The notes below the pieces were generated by a model. That model did no database searches, was not told the DNA's origin, and saw only the letters and a program-made list of their open reading frames with translations. This document shows positions 48,059 through 60,384 of a stretch of DNA of 64,000 bases, one piece after another; the first letter of the stretch is position 1; each line of letters starts with the position of its first letter. The stretch lies in the NCBI RefSeq assembly GCF_964656455.1, contig NC_135719.1, forward strand, positions 6,985,163 through 7,049,162, in the 5' to 3' direction. This DNA comes from Halichoerus grypus (lineage: Eukaryota; Chordata; Mammalia; Carnivora; Phocidae). The translations under genes were made by a program, and so were the position numbers.

Positions 48059-50253
48059 CAGCTACACCTCAGAGATACTGCAGTTTCCTTCCACAGCACT
48101 GAAAGAAAATGAGTATCCCGATAGAACAAGTCGAATGTTTTTGTTTACCTGTGCACATACAAGCTATGTTTGCATTATGCTATAGTCAGTTAAATGTGCA
48201 AAGTATGGCTAAATAATGCTATCGTCTGCTTTCAGTGAGTTGTAATGTTTTTGCTGGTGGAGGGTCTTGCCTTGGACTGGTGGGCGCTAAAGGTTGGGGC
48301 AGTTTCTTAAAATAAGACAACAGTGAAGTTTGCTGCATCGATTGGACTCTTCCTGTCATGAACGATTTCTCTGTAGCAGGTGATGCTGTTTGATAGCCTC
48401 TTTCCCACAGTCCAGCTTCTTTCAGAATTGCAGTTTGTCCTCTCAAACACTGCAGCTGCTTTTTCAACTAAGTGTATGTAATACTCTAAATCCTTTGTTG
48501 TCGTCCCAACAATCTCCACAGCCTCTCCACCAGGAGTCGATCCCATCTCAAGAAACCACTTTCTTTGCTCTTCCACGAGAAGCAGCTCCTCATCTGTTCA
48601 AGTTTGATCATGAGATCACAGCAGTTCAGTCCCATCTTCAGGCTCCATGTCTATTCCTAGTTCTCTTGCTGTTTCCACCACATCTGCAGTGACTTCCTCC
48701 ACTGACGTCATGAACCCCTCAAAGTCATCCACGAGGGTTGGAATCAACTTCTTCCAAACTCCTGTTAATATTGATATATTGATATTTTGACCTCTTTCTG
48801 TAAATCACAAATGTTCTTAATGGCATCCAGAATGGTGAATCCTTTCCAGAAGGTTTTCAATTTACTCTGTCCAGATCCAGCAGAGGAATTACTATGTATG
48901 GCAGCTATAGTCTTACAAAATGTATTTCTTAAATAATAAGACTTGAAATTACTTCTAGATCCATAGGCTGCAGAATGAATGTTGTATCAGCAGGTGTGCA
49001 AAGAACATCTGTGTCCTCGTGCATCTCTGTCAGAGCTCTTGGGGGACCAGGTGCATTGTCAATGAGCAGTAATATCTTGACAGGAATCTTCTGAGCAGTA
49101 GGCCTCAACAGTGAGCTTGAAATATTTATACCATGTTGTAAACATATGTACTGTCCGGGCTTTGTTGTTCCGTTGATAGAGCACAGGCAGGGTGGATTTA
49201 GCGTGATTCTTCGGGTCCCTAGGATTTTCAGAGTGGTACACGAGCACAGGCTTCAGCTTAAAGTCAGCATCTGCATTAGCCCCTAACGGTAGAGTCAACC
49301 CGTCCTTTGAAGCTTTGTAGCCAGGCCCTGACCTCCCCTCTCTGGCTGTGAAAGTCCTAGATGGCATCATCTTCTGATAGAAGGCTGTTTGGTCCACACT
49401 GAAAATCTGTTGTGTAGTGGAAGCACCTTCATGAATGATCTCCGCTAGATCTTCTGGAGACCTCGCTGCGGCTTCTCCATCAGCCCTTGCTGCTTCACCT
49501 CGCAGTTTGGTGTTACGGAGATGGCGTCTTTCCTTAAACCTCATGAACCAACTCTGCTAGCTTCAGACTGGTCTTCTGCAGCCTCGTGCCCTCTCTCCGC
49601 CTTCACAGAATTGAAGAGAGTGAGGCCTTGCTCCGGATTAGGCTTTGGCTTAAGGGAATGTTGTGGCTGTTGGAGCTTCTGTCCAGACCGCTAAGTCTTT
49701 GTCCATATCAGCAGTAAGGCTGTTTCACTTTGTTATCATTCGTGCGCTCACTGGCGTGGCACTTCTCATGTCCTTCCAGAACTCTTCCTTTGCATTCACA
49801 ACTTGTCTGTTTGGGACAGGTGGCCTGGCTTTCGGCTTATCTAGACTTTCAACACACCTTCCTCTCACTGAGCCTACTCATTTCTAGCTTTTTTGAAAGT
49901 GAGAGATGTGTGACTCTTCCTTTCACTTGGACACTTAGAGGCTATCGTCGGGTTGTTGATTGGCCTACTTTCAAGTAGGGATCAGGGAGGCCCGAGGAGA
50001 GGGAGAGAGAGGGGTGAACAGCTGGTGGACGGAGCAGTCCGAACACACACAAAACCATTACATAACATCAAAGATCACGGGTCACAGATCGCCCTAATAT
50101 AATAATGAAAAACTGAAATATTGCATGAATTACCAAATGTGATACAGAGGCTCAAAGTGAGTAAATGCTATTAGAACAATAAACTTGCTAGACGTGGGGT
50201 TTGCCCCGTGAAACCGCGGTGTCTGAGGAATACAGTAATATGAGGTATGCCTG
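48059..50253 (-). mobile_element. Nearly full-length Tigger1 DNA transposon, decayed
   Basis: The left end cagctacacctcagagatac (48059) and the right end, complement of caggcatacctcat (to 50253), are the Tigger1 terminal inverted repeats. A TA dinucleotide precedes the left end; the right TA has been lost. Length is about 2.2 kb against about 2.4 kb for the known element. Internal sequence on the minus strand encodes pieces of a pogo/Tigger-type DDE transposase. Inactive. Confidence 0.92.
48219..49544 (-). pseudogene. Tigger1 transposase pseudogene (pogo/CENP-B-like DDE family)
   Basis: Minus-strand fragments in three separate frames. 49059-49544 holds the start of the DDE catalytic region (FSVDQTAFYQKMMPSRTF contains the first acidic residue; GYKASKDGLTLPLGANA follows). 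48307-48576 (EEQRKWFLEMGSTPGG...) and 48219-48467 (QTSLLSYFKKLPQP) are C-terminal parts. Stops and frameshifts separate them, and the N-terminal DNA-binding part near 49550-49900 is also broken. Same family as the domesticated TIGD, JRK and CENPB genes, but nothing here suggests domestication. Confidence 0.9.
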
Positions 50254-51460
50254 CGCCTTTCTCCCAGTCTGAGAGAGGTGCCCTGATGTCGCTCTGGCTC
50301 TCCCATTGCGCCTTCAGTGAAGCTGCCAGGTAACCAGCCTGAGCGCGGAGTTGGGAAGGAGGAGCCACGGGGTGGATGGCCGTGTTGTGGGAGCCCGCGG
50401 CTTCTCTGTGTCTTGTTTTACTAACTCTGATGATGAAGGCCTGGCTGCCACCAGAAGCGGGGTTCCTGGGCCCTGTGCTGCACGTGCTGTTCATCTTCCT
50501 CAGACCAGAGATGTCCTGGTCGTCAGCTACTGTTTCTCTTCCAAACTTAGTAATTAACTTCCCAGGGTTAGGAGAGGAGACAGTCACTTAGCTTCAATTA
50601 ATTGTTGAAAGAGCAGAGAGGGGTCTATGTTTCTACTAAAAGGAAAAAAAAAGGGAGGGATTGGAAATATTCTGAGTGGGGGAACGCAGAAGGAAAATAA
50701 AGGTGATTTTCAAACTCAGTTTCTTCTCCCTTGTTTTTAAAGGTTTTTTTTTTGGGGGGGGTGTTAGGAGGTTTTAAATCTGTCCTTAAGGAAGGATGTA
50801 TTACTCAGAATAAATTGCCTCTAGATTGTTTTCCAAAGTCAGTTGTTAAAAAAATTTTTTAAATGTCAACCTGGTTAAATTTTTTTTTAAGAATAAAGCT
50901 TATCTGAAAAGTGATTGTCAACTCAGGGTAGGTTACAGATAAAATCGAGGTAGTGGGCATGTTAGAATCTTGAGGGAAGTTTCTTTTGAAAAAACAAGTT
51001 GATATTTTTATTGGGAGAATGAAAAAAAATGTTAAGTTTTCATATTACAAATTGCAGAGAGTTAAAAAAAATCTCTGATGAGGCTATGCAGAAGAAAAGG
51101 ATTCATAATTGAGACACATCTCCTCAAAATCTTGGAGGGACATGAGATTGTCCTGGTTGTCAAATAGGGGGATGAGTTTTAGAAGGTTGAAAAGTGTTGT
51201 GTTAGGAAAATAGTGATTTTTTGAAAAGGCAGAGTGGAAAGAGCTGGAGTGGAACTCAGGTACATTTCTGTGGGTCTTGCAAAGAGTGGGTTCCGGGAAG
51301 GGCAGGCAGAATGCCAAGGTCAGGCAAAGATGGGAGACCCTCACAAAGTGGACCAGTGATTACCCAGGTGCTCTTGGCTTCCCGATTTCGGTTTATAATT
51401 GTGCAGTGAGTAAGCCCCTTTTCAGAAGGGGGGGAAAAAAGCCAATGAAGTTGAATACAT
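50254..51460. other. Intergenic DNA, no gene
   Basis: Unclassified AT-rich sequence with T and G homopolymer stretches near 50745-50762. No convincing repeat or gene. Confidence 0.4.
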
Positions 51461-51639
51461 ACAAATGGAAACCTATGGGTCTGCCTTCAGCTCAGGTCAT
51501 GATCCCAGGGTTCTGGGATCGAACCCCACATCAGGCTCCCTGCTCAGTGGGGAGCCTGCTTCTCCCTCTCCCTCTGTGCTCTCTCTCTCTCTTAAATAAA
51601 TACATAAATCTTTAAAAAAAGCAAAAAACAAATGGAAAC
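51461..51639 (+). mobile_element. 5'-truncated SINEC
   Basis: Plus-strand body 51473-51627, lacking the tRNA-like 5' head. TSD acaaatggaaac (12 bp, perfect) occurs at 51461-51472 and 51628-51639. Confidence 0.92.
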
Positions 51640-52500
51640 TCACTCATAACAAAAATTATCAAAAATCAAATGACAAATGACAAGACATTTATCAAAGGAT
51701 TGATTTCCTTAGTCTAAAACATTTTAAAAATATATAATGAAAAGATGAACAATCCCAAGCGAAAAATGGGCAAAGAGTCTTATTAGCAGGGTGTTCACAG
51801 AAAAATAAATACACATGATCCAGAGCTATATGAAAATGTTTGTGATATTTATTTTTCACCCATCAGATTAGCGAAGGTTAAATGTTTGATGACCCCATAT
51901 CGTCAAGAATGTAGTGTGCTCTCCCCACACTGTTGGTGGGGGAGTAAGCTGACTCAGACTTCCTGAAGGACAAAGAGCAGTGTCTTTATAAAGGCTCATT
52001 TTTAAAACCCAGTTAAATTCTATGTATTAAGCATACGTGAGCAAGACTATGTGCAAGGCTATTTCATTGCAGCTTTTTCATTATGAGAAAGTAGAAACTA
52101 CTAACTGCGCATCCATAGAGGACAGACAAAATAAATGTTAAGATGTCCATAAGATCGGATCTGATACAGCTGTTAAAAATAACGGGGCAGGTCCGTACAT
52201 ACTGATTTGGAAAGCTCTGTGAGCCGTTACTAGTAATTGAGCAGCTGTGTTTAGTGTGATGCCATTTTTTGTAAAAGTAAAAAAAAAAAAAAACCTAAAA
52301 TATGTACTGAAATTGAAGTCAGTATAGATAGAAATATACACATGCTCATCGAGTCGTGGACGACTTTGGAAAGCAATACTGAAGATGCTGTTAACAGTAG
52401 TTAACCTCTGGAGAGCAGACCTGGGAGCAAGGGAAGGTGGGCATTTACTTTTTAGCTTATTTCCTTTATCTTTGTAATTCTTTAATGTCAGCACGTATTA
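51640..52500 (+). repeat. Ancient L1 3' region
   Basis: 'aagcgaaaaatgggcaaaga', 'cacccatcagattagcgaag' and 'acactgttggtgggggagt' are plus-strand L1 ORF2 3'-end landmarks; a 3' UTR-like part follows to about 52500. Broken frames. Confidence 0.65.
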
Positions 52501-52508
52501 CTTAACAT

Positions 52509-52655
52509 TTTTAATGAGTTTTTTTTTTCAAGTTTTTTAGAAATTTTATTTTATTATGTTAGTCACCATACATTACATCATTGGTTTTTGATGTAGTGTT
52601 CCATGATTCATTGTTTGCGTATAACACCCAGTGCTCCATGCAGTACGTGCCCTCT
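52509..52655 (-). mobile_element. Short carnivore L1 3' end fragment
   Basis: The stretch 52555-52655 matches the 3' end of the L1 at 806-906 almost base for base ('tccatgattcattgtttg', 'cacccagtgctccatgcag'), with a T-rich start. Strongly 5'-truncated. TSD unclear. Confidence 0.85.
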
Positions 52656-53195
52656 TTGCTATAAAGCACAAACCATAAAATGTACCAGCTTATCTCTTCG
52701 CATACAGTTCAGTATTGTTAAATATATTTCCATTGCTGTGTGGCCAATCTCTGCAGCTTTGTCATCTTGCAAATCCGAAACTCTGTACCCATTAAACAGT
52801 AATGCCCCATTTCCCCCTCACCTGGCCCCTGGCAACCGCCACTGTGCTTTCTATGAGTTTGACTACTTTAGTGACATCATGTCAGTGGGATCATACAGTA
52901 TTTGTCCATTTCGGGGTTTTTTTGTGACTGGCTGATTTCACTTAGCATAATGTCCTCAAGGTTTGTCCATGTTGTAGCTGTGTCAGAATTTCCGTCATTT
53001 TCAAGGCTGAATAATATTCCATTAAATGGTATACCACACTTTGTTTATCCATTCATCCATCAGTGGACACTTGGCCTGCTTCCGCCTCTCGGCTATCACG
53101 AATAGTGCTTCTGTGACCATGAGTATGCAAATATATCTTGGAGATCCTGCTTTCAGTTCTCTTGGATATAGACCCAGAAGTGGGATTTAATGGGT
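52656..53195 (-). repeat. Older L1 3' region
   Basis: 'gctgaataatattccattaa', 'atccatcagtggacacttgg' and 'gacccagaagtgggattt' are the mammalian L1 ORF2-end landmarks on the minus strand; the 3' UTR lies at 52656-52900. Confidence 0.75.
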
Positions 53196-53244
53196 TTTTT
53201 AAAAAAGTAGTTAGCCAATGAATTGCCCTGGAGCAGCCGAGGTG

Positions 53245-53620
53245 GTGTTAGGTGGGCACCCAGTGGGCACCCAGTGGGCTAGTTGAGCTGCAGCATCTGA
53301 GGCCGGGGTTTTGTTTACTAGCCCCCCGGGGGGCTGAGCAATTTTCATTCCTGCCCCGCGAGCCTCTCCTTTGTACAGACAGGAGGGGCGTTCGCAGGCT
53401 TGTGCACCCGCTGCTCCCTGCTTGCTCCTGCCTGCATTAATTCAGCGCATTTCTGTGGCTCCCCGAAGGAGGAGATGCTGCAGCAGCATTTAATTAGCGG
53501 CCAGGAACATGCTTTCCCAAGGCCGCGACTTATTTCGCAGCCAGCTATTGCCAGTGGCTCCCTAGCAACAGGCAGCCCTCACATCTGATTGCTTCTCTCC
53601 AGACAAGGGGGTGGCCGGTC
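53245..53620. promoter_or_regulatory. Candidate conserved non-coding element
   Basis: Unique, GC-rich sequence with homeodomain-type cores (gcattaattcag near 53435, catttaattagcg near 53488) and an X-box half-site (cctagcaac near 53561). It starts with a short tandem repeat (gtgggcaccca, 53252-53278). No coding frame of protein-like character. Inference only. Confidence 0.3.
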
Positions 53621-55090
53621 CACCGCTGTCACAGCCTAGCATGGGAGCACGGGCAAGGGGTCCCTGGGTTGAGGGCTAATTCCCTGAAAGAAGTAAATGA
53701 TCTGAACCTGGTATTCCTGCAAAGCCAGATGTGGTGCCTAAACCTCTTGACCCTTGAACTACCCATCCCACCCCTCCTTCAAGTGCACGATTAGAGCAGA
53801 CAGAAAGAACCTCACTGGTTATAACACAGAGTAACATGGTCTAGAGAGGTCCGCTGGGATTGTGAAGTGCAGTGGAGAGACTCTGGGGAAGAGACAATGA
53901 TCTCCCCCATAGGAGGCAGAGTCTGCCTTTCAGAATGGACTTGGGGGTGCCCTGGGAGCACCCCGTCTTGGACAAGGGGAAAAGGAAAGCCTCATCCCTG
54001 GGTTTCCTGAGGCTCTGGAAAGAGGGCGTGGGGAGGCATCCACCACCCTGAACCTGAACTTGCCATTCCTCACGGCGTCGGCGGCTCAGGGGCCTGACTT
54101 CAGGCCCTGATTCCTCCCAGATGCTTCTTCCGTAGAGGCTGCAACTGGATGTTGTGAGGCAAGGTGCTGCTCCATGACACGCTTTATTTGGCACATGTGG
54201 TGATTTTACAATTTTGAGGATTTGTAAAATATCCTGCTTTTTCATGCCGCCATCAGGAGACCCACAGCCCCGTGGTTAGGGCCCCTCTAGACTGGCTTGT
54301 GTAACCCCACTTCACGCCTGTTGCACGCCCATCTGCAGCCACAGTGGTGAGGGAGGCTGCGCGCAGAGGTCCCCTTGTACTTGCTCATTCGTTCCACAAA
54401 CGTTTCTGGAGCTGCTTCGGCATATCAGAGCCTGAGCTCGGCACTGGGCTGAGAGGACCAGAAGGTGTGACCTTGGCAGTCCTGCATTTCCGGGCCCACT
54501 GGGGAGTTAGACAAGGAGATGGGCTGGGGATTCACTGAAAGCAGCTGAGAGACAGGTGCACAAGGGGTCCCGGGAGCAGAAACCCGGGGTGGCTGACCCC
54601 CACTGGTGGGGTCAGGGCCAACTTCTGGCACACATGCCACCTAAGCCCAATCCCGAAGGATGACGGGGGTTAGCCTGGTGAGGAGGGGAGGGGAAAGGGA
54701 GGAGAAGGAGAGCCCAGCCAGAGGGGCCCGTTAGGGGACTGGCATACAAGACCAGAGGCCAAGGTTCTCCCTGAGGCCAAGAGCGCCCAAGGGGGTGGCC
54801 TGCTGAGGGCTTGCAGTTAGAGAGCCCTGCAGAGTGTCATCCGAGAAATTTTGTGTCAGATTTGTGTTTTCAGACCGCTCCAGCTCCAGAGTGGATTTGA
54901 TATGATAAAATCCAAGACTCGGGACCCAGGAAGAGGCTGTCGTGGAAGGAACAGTATCAGACACGGCTGGTTTTCCATGGGACACCCAGTGAGGCATCCC
55001 CAGGAGGCTGGGTAATGAGCCTGGAGAGCCAGAGTTCTAGACTGGAGGTCAGGATGGAAGGGCCAAGATCACCCCGGGCAATGTTTTTGT
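53620..55090. other. Unique GC-rich intergenic DNA
   Basis: L2-like text at about 54385-54520; otherwise nothing recognised. Open frames on both strands are compositional. Confidence 0.4.
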
Positions 55091-55094
55091 TGGG

Positions 55095-55835
55095 AAGAAA
55101 ATATAACAACAGTAGCTAAAGTCAATTGATCAGTTACTGTGTGCCAAGCATGGTATTTGGAACCGCATGCTCATTAGCACCTTAAATCCTCCCCACAACC
55201 TCACGAAGCAGACACTGTTGCGGTCAGCACCTGGAAGACCAGGAAGGAGGGATGAGGAGACATTTCTGGGTCACTCAGCCACTGGCCCTTGGTCACTGGG
55301 CGGAAGAGTCGAGATGTGAGCCCGAGTGGCCCGGATCCAGAGCTTCTGTTAGAACTGTCCTGCCTTGCCGTGCATCTCCACCTTTCTGAACAGCTCTGTG
55401 AAGGAAGTAACCATATTCTTGTTTTCAGATGAGCCCATCAAGGCCCGGAGACGTCACTTGCTCCAAATAACGCACGCCGTGAGGGGCATCGTCAGGGAGT
55501 GAATCCAGTTCTCTCGGACTCTGATGCCCCAGCTGCTTTCATGCAGGGCCGGGCCAGCTGGCAAAGGAGAAGGCAGTGGGGACCCCACCCGCGAGAGCCC
55601 GAGGTGGGAGTGGAGCGCAGAGCTGGAGGGCACATTCGCTCACCTCTCACTGAGGGAGGGCGTCTAGTGAGGCCAGCATGTTTGGCCTCTAGAATTCTGA
55701 CGCCAGCCCTTCCCTGTCTCTGGCCCCCTGGTGTCACCTCGCTCAGCCTCAGTTTCCTCATCAGTAAATAGACACAAGAATACGGACTTCAGGGTCGTGA
55801 GGATGAAATGAGGGGCCACACGCCCGACACAGTCC
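55095..55835 (+). repeat. MIR/L2 fossils
   Basis: L2/MIR text at 55110-55230 ('agttactgtgtgccaagcat') and a clear plus-strand MIR at about 55715-55835 ('cagcctcagtttcctcatc', 'aggatgaaatgagg'). Confidence 0.65.
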
Positions 55836-56965
55836 GTGCCCGACACGGGCGGCAGAAAGCACCCTCTCAGGGAGCGGACAGCCTCTCCGAGGGCCTGGGT
55901 GGAGCGAGCGAGTGTCGGAAGGGTTAACCAGGCATTTTCCTGTCCTCCTTCCCATGAAAGGAAAGGCCTAAGCTTTTCCCATTTCTGGAGAGACCACGGG
56001 GGACGACAACCCTTGGTTCTGGCTTCCCTTCCAGCTGCTTCTTATTGATGAGGTGCAAATAGGAAGCCACCACCTCAAGGCTCCCCCGCTGTGTAGACGA
56101 AGGCTGGCCTGCCTCCGCCTGCCGGCACCTTCTAGGCACGTGCTTTATGTCGTGGGAGCCGCGGGCCAACAGGAAGCCTGGCCTGGCGGGGAGGGGGTGG
56201 CCGTGCAGAGGAAGGCCGTGGAAGGCTGTCCTCTCCAGAAAATACGAAGCTGTGGCTGGACTCAAGTGTCACAGAACTGAGGGCCATTTCACACGGCACC
56301 TAATTCAGAGCCTCCCAGCAGTTTCAAGTCCAAGGCCTCCGTTCACTCTTGAGTGATGTTAGTGGGCTCAGCGTACAGCTCTGCTTTTCATACCATCGAG
56401 TGACATTGGTGTTTGTTTGGTTCCCCCAGCATTCGAATCTCTTTTTGGGTTTGAGGGACCCTCCATTTTATGAGCTCCGAGAGGGAGCCAGGAGCAGCTC
56501 CCGTGAAGGGCATTGCAGCCGAGGCTCTCCCAGCCACCCCCCTCCCACCAGCTCTGCGAGAGGGCCGCGTGGGCAGCTCCCTTCCTAGGGCAGTCCTGAG
56601 TCCCAGCTACTGAAGTCTTCGCGCCAAAACTGCCTCTTCTAAATCCAGTTCACATCTGGAAGTAGCGTACAATTGTCGAGAACCTACTGCTGGAGTCATG
56701 AGGATGAGGCAAAATAATTCCCAATTTTTAGACTGGGAAAGCAACTCAGAACAACATGGGGGTCTCCGACAGGGCCAAAACTCACGGGCAGGCCTTTCGC
56801 TTTATAGTCTTCCCACTGGATTCTTAAGGTCCCTTCCTAGGTTTCAGGACACGTGCTGAAGAGGGTTATAAAGTTGTTGCTTTGGCTGTCCTCACTGCAG
56901 GGCAGACACACAGAGCTGAAGGCCCCGCTGGAGTTAAAGGGGATGTCTGCTGCCCAAGGTGCCTT
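55836..56965. other. Unique GC-rich intergenic DNA
   Basis: No gene or repeat recognised. Several overlapping short frames on both strands. Confidence 0.4.
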
Positions 56966-56969
56966 CTGG

Positions 56970-57145
56970 AAGGTCAGCTGGCGTTTTCTTGGGCACTTGA
57001 GCCAGACATTGTGCAAACTTCTCTGTGCTAATCCTCTCAGCTCTCTGGAGCGCCTCCTATTGTCTCCATCTTCTATCAGGAACTAGGCCACAGAGAGGCT
57101 AAGTAACTTGCCGAAGGTCACACAGCTGGAACCAGAGTTCAAACT
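56970..57145 (-). repeat. MIR fossil
   Basis: 'agaggctaagtaacttgccg' and 'aggtcacacagctggaacca' form a clear MIR core on the minus strand. Confidence 0.8.
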
Positions 57146-58629
57146 GGACCTGAGTCTGCCGCACTGTCACTCCCTCACCCCTGCGTGTGGTGAGGGGCCC
57201 CGGGGAGGGACGTGGGATTCAGGAGGGCAGATGGCGTATCTGGGACTCGCTGGCGGCAGAAAGCTCTGTGGGAAGGATGGAAAATCCCCAGCTGAGCCAT
57301 AGATCCAAGCCAGGGGGAACAAGGGGAGATGCTCCAAGGGATAAGGGCCTTTAAAGACACCCGTGAATCTCCGGCCGGGGAGGGCGGGTGGCAGATGGGC
57401 TGCCGTGGAGCCCAGCCCGGACCAGCTGTTGTTTGCAGAGCAGGGCGAGTGTGGGCTGACAGCTGGATTAGGTGTACCCAACAACCTCAGTGACCATCGG
57501 GGGAGACGCATAGTGGGCCCTTCTGGCTGGTCCTGCCGGCACCTCCCAGCCCTGGGAGCTTAGCACTTGCTAATCTCTGTCCCCATGGCAGCAGGAGGTG
57601 ACAGGGCCATGGCTCAGGCCATGGAATCTCCCATCTCTTGCGGGCCGGGTGCTTTTTGATCAGAGAATCTTCTCCCTTCCAGAAAGGAAGATGTAAAGCT
57701 AGAATGATGGGCCCGGAGTCCGTAACTGGGACGGACAGTCTCTCCTGACCTACTCTCAATTCTCCGCTCTTCCCGGGCCTCTTTGTCACCTCCGATTTGG
57801 GTCTGCTGGTTTCATTTGTTTTGTCTGCCCTTCTGTTTCCTGTCTCATTTCATAAAGGGCTTGAAGCAGCTATGAAAAATACATTCCAAACAGGAGGACA
57901 ATAAAATAAATATTTGCATACCTTGGGGCCAGAGAATACATGGGTGAGCCCCCAGAGGTGAGTGTGGAATGCTAGGGTTCCTTAGTGACCCCTTTCCAGA
58001 ATACGGCTTCTGCAGCCATCCCAGTCCGTCTCACACCTAAAAGCAACATTTTGGGCATACCTTCTTTTTCGTATTACACAAGCAGTTGATTCATTCAGTA
58101 AATACTTATTAAGTACCTAATAAAAAGAAAAAGAAAAATATCTCTCACCTTCATTTCTAAATTCTTTTGCCACATTTGGAAACACTGCTGTGGGGTCTCT
58201 TCAGAACCAGACACTGGCTAATGTTTTGAATTCCGGGTAACACTCTAGAATCGACCCCTACGTATCATTTTAGCCATTCACCTTGTTGGTAATCCAGAGC
58301 CTTTCTACTTATTGTTTTGGAATGTTTCTCCAGAAATGTTCTAGAAAACCATTGTAAAAATCACTTTACATAATGCCCTCCAACACTTATGGTATTTTTC
58401 TGGAAAATGGCTCAGCCAGCAGCTGGGGAGTGTTCCTCTGCAGTGTGGAGCTGGTGGGGGCAGCCCTGAGTAACTGAGGCTAGAGGTGAGCCACCCTACC
58501 CCCCCCGCCGCCCCCACCCTTTGCTGAGCACTCATTACGGGCCTAATCTCTCTTCCACCCTGGGCCCCCCAAATCCACAAGCCCCCACCTTTGTGGAGTT
58601 ACATTCCTGCCAACAAGCAGAAGCTAAAC
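57146..58629. other. Unique intergenic DNA with minor L2 fossil
   Basis: Mostly unique. L2-like text at about 58080-58170. 57830-57930 has AT-rich motifs that could be conserved non-coding DNA. No gene. Confidence 0.4.
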
Positions 58630-58871
58630 AAGAAAAGCAACAAACGGGGGGCGCCTGGGTGGCTCAGTCGTTAAGCGTCTGCCTTCGGCTCAGGTCGTGA
58701 TCCCAGGGTCCTGGGATCGAGCCCCGCATCGGGCTCCATGCTCGGCGGGAAGCCTGCTTCTCCCTCTCCCACTCCCCCTGCTTGTGTTCCCTCTCTCGCT
58801 GTGTCTCTCTCTGTCAAATAAATAAATAAAATCTTTAAAAAAAAAAAAAAAAAAAAGAAAAGCAACAAACG
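58630..58871 (+). mobile_element. Young SINEC
   Basis: Plus-strand body 58647-58854, close to consensus, with a run of about 20 A at its tail. TSD aagaaaagcaacaaacg (17 bp, perfect) occurs at 58630-58646 and 58855-58871. Confidence 0.96.
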
Positions 58872-59600
58872 AGTGACATTTTTAAAAAGACCCCCCTGGC
58901 TGCTGGGTGGGAAATGGGTCGGTCTGAGGGAAGGCATGACAGGACACAGGGAGGCCAGGCATCAGGCCAGGTAAGACTAGGGGGTTAGCGGACATGGTGA
59001 GAAGTCAGAATGGGATCTAATTTGGAGGTGAGGCCAACTGACCAGTGGAGGAATTTGGATAAGGAGCAGCAATCAAGGATGCGTCCAAAGTTTCTCGGCC
59101 TGAACTGGGCAAGCGGTTCCATTAGTTGCCTTGGGTAAGACAGGGAGAGGGAAAGGGTTTTATGTTGGCCATGTTAGGTCAAGATATCTGTTAGACATTT
59201 CAGGGAAAAGATCTGCAATTTCCTAGTGATCAGTCGCCACTTTGCTGACTCGGGGCTACCGATGCAGGAACAGAGAGGATGGTCCCAAAGGGATAGGCTG
59301 CACCACCTTGATCGGGGCAACCCGGACTCCTCCGGGACACCCCCCACCCCAGGCATCTTGCTCCGGCCTTACACGCTCATTCACCTGACACACACAACCC
59401 ATGTTTATTGAGTGCTGCGCTCAGTATTTTCTACCTGCCCCTCGAAGGCACATGTTTATGAGGTCATCTAAATGGACAACATGTCCTTTTCTATTGTTCC
59501 ATTTAGTGTTCTAACTTTTGAAGAAACATGAAAGCCACCTGAATGAATAGACTGTTTATAAAAGATAAATAATAAGGTCTGGGTTCCTGTAACCCCGGGC
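58872..59600 (+). repeat. L2-like ancient LINE remnants
   Basis: 'ggagcagcaatcaaggatg' and 'catgttaggtcaagatatct' parallel the L2-like block in DET1 intron 1. A second piece is at 59400-59490. Confidence 0.45.
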
Positions 59601-60384
59601 CAGTGGGAGGACATGTGAACTCAGAACCTTTTTATCGTGTGTCCCTGCTCCTCAGGCCACCACCTCCCTCTGCTCGGGGACGTTGTCATGTCTCTGACAG
59701 AGCTCTGCTCAGGAGCCTTAGGCGCACCCCAAACTCCTTTGTACGGCTTTCCCAGCGTGGCCTCAGCCCCCTTTCAATCCTTCCTCTCAGCATTCCCGGC
59801 CTGCCCCTGCCCCCACTGCACCCCACCCTGTCCCACCCTGTCTTGGGGCTGTTTCCAGAGCGTGTGGCTGGCCAGCCCCCTTTCCCTTCCTCTCAGTAGT
59901 GATTCTGCTGTTCCTTGCCTCCTCCCCAATGATGGCCTCCACCCTGTCACTGGTGCCAAGACCCAGCTCAGAGCCACAGCCCACTCCCCCTCCCAGCCCC
60001 AGCCAGAGTGTCTGCCTTGCTCCCCTGTGCTTCTACAGTGCTGGTCCCCAAAACCCGAGTCCAACCAGGAAGCACTGGTGACCTGTGTCTGGGAAGCGAG
60101 ACTTCTTCATTCACAAGGTGTGGAGGAGGCAGGAGGCTGTGTCCCCCTTGCCCACCAGGCTCTGTGCGCAGTACGAGCTACTCGCTGTGATCCTAGAGGG
60201 CCCTCTAGGGGGCCCTCTAGAGTGCGTCTAACTCACCTTTGTGCCCCCCACTCACCAGGCCCAGCCCCGCTTGTGCAGGATGGTAAAGGGGCCACTTCCT
60301 GCTGCCTTGGTTTTGCAGCTAAAGGCCCACAGCCGAGGGCAGTAGATGCTAAGTACTCAGCAGGCCTGCAGTAGGGTTAGTGCA
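59600..60384. other. GC-rich intergenic DNA with palindrome
   Basis: No gene supported. The 245-codon frame at 59637-60374 has low-complexity Pro/Ser/Cys-rich content and an open frame opposite. A perfect 16-base palindrome, ctagagggccctctag, is at 60193-60208, and its right half is partly repeated (to 60221). Confidence 0.45.

Noticed and set aside
59637..60374. 245-codon open frame, + strand
   Set aside because: Pro/Ser/Cys-rich with an open frame on the opposite strand; no family resemblance or gene signals.
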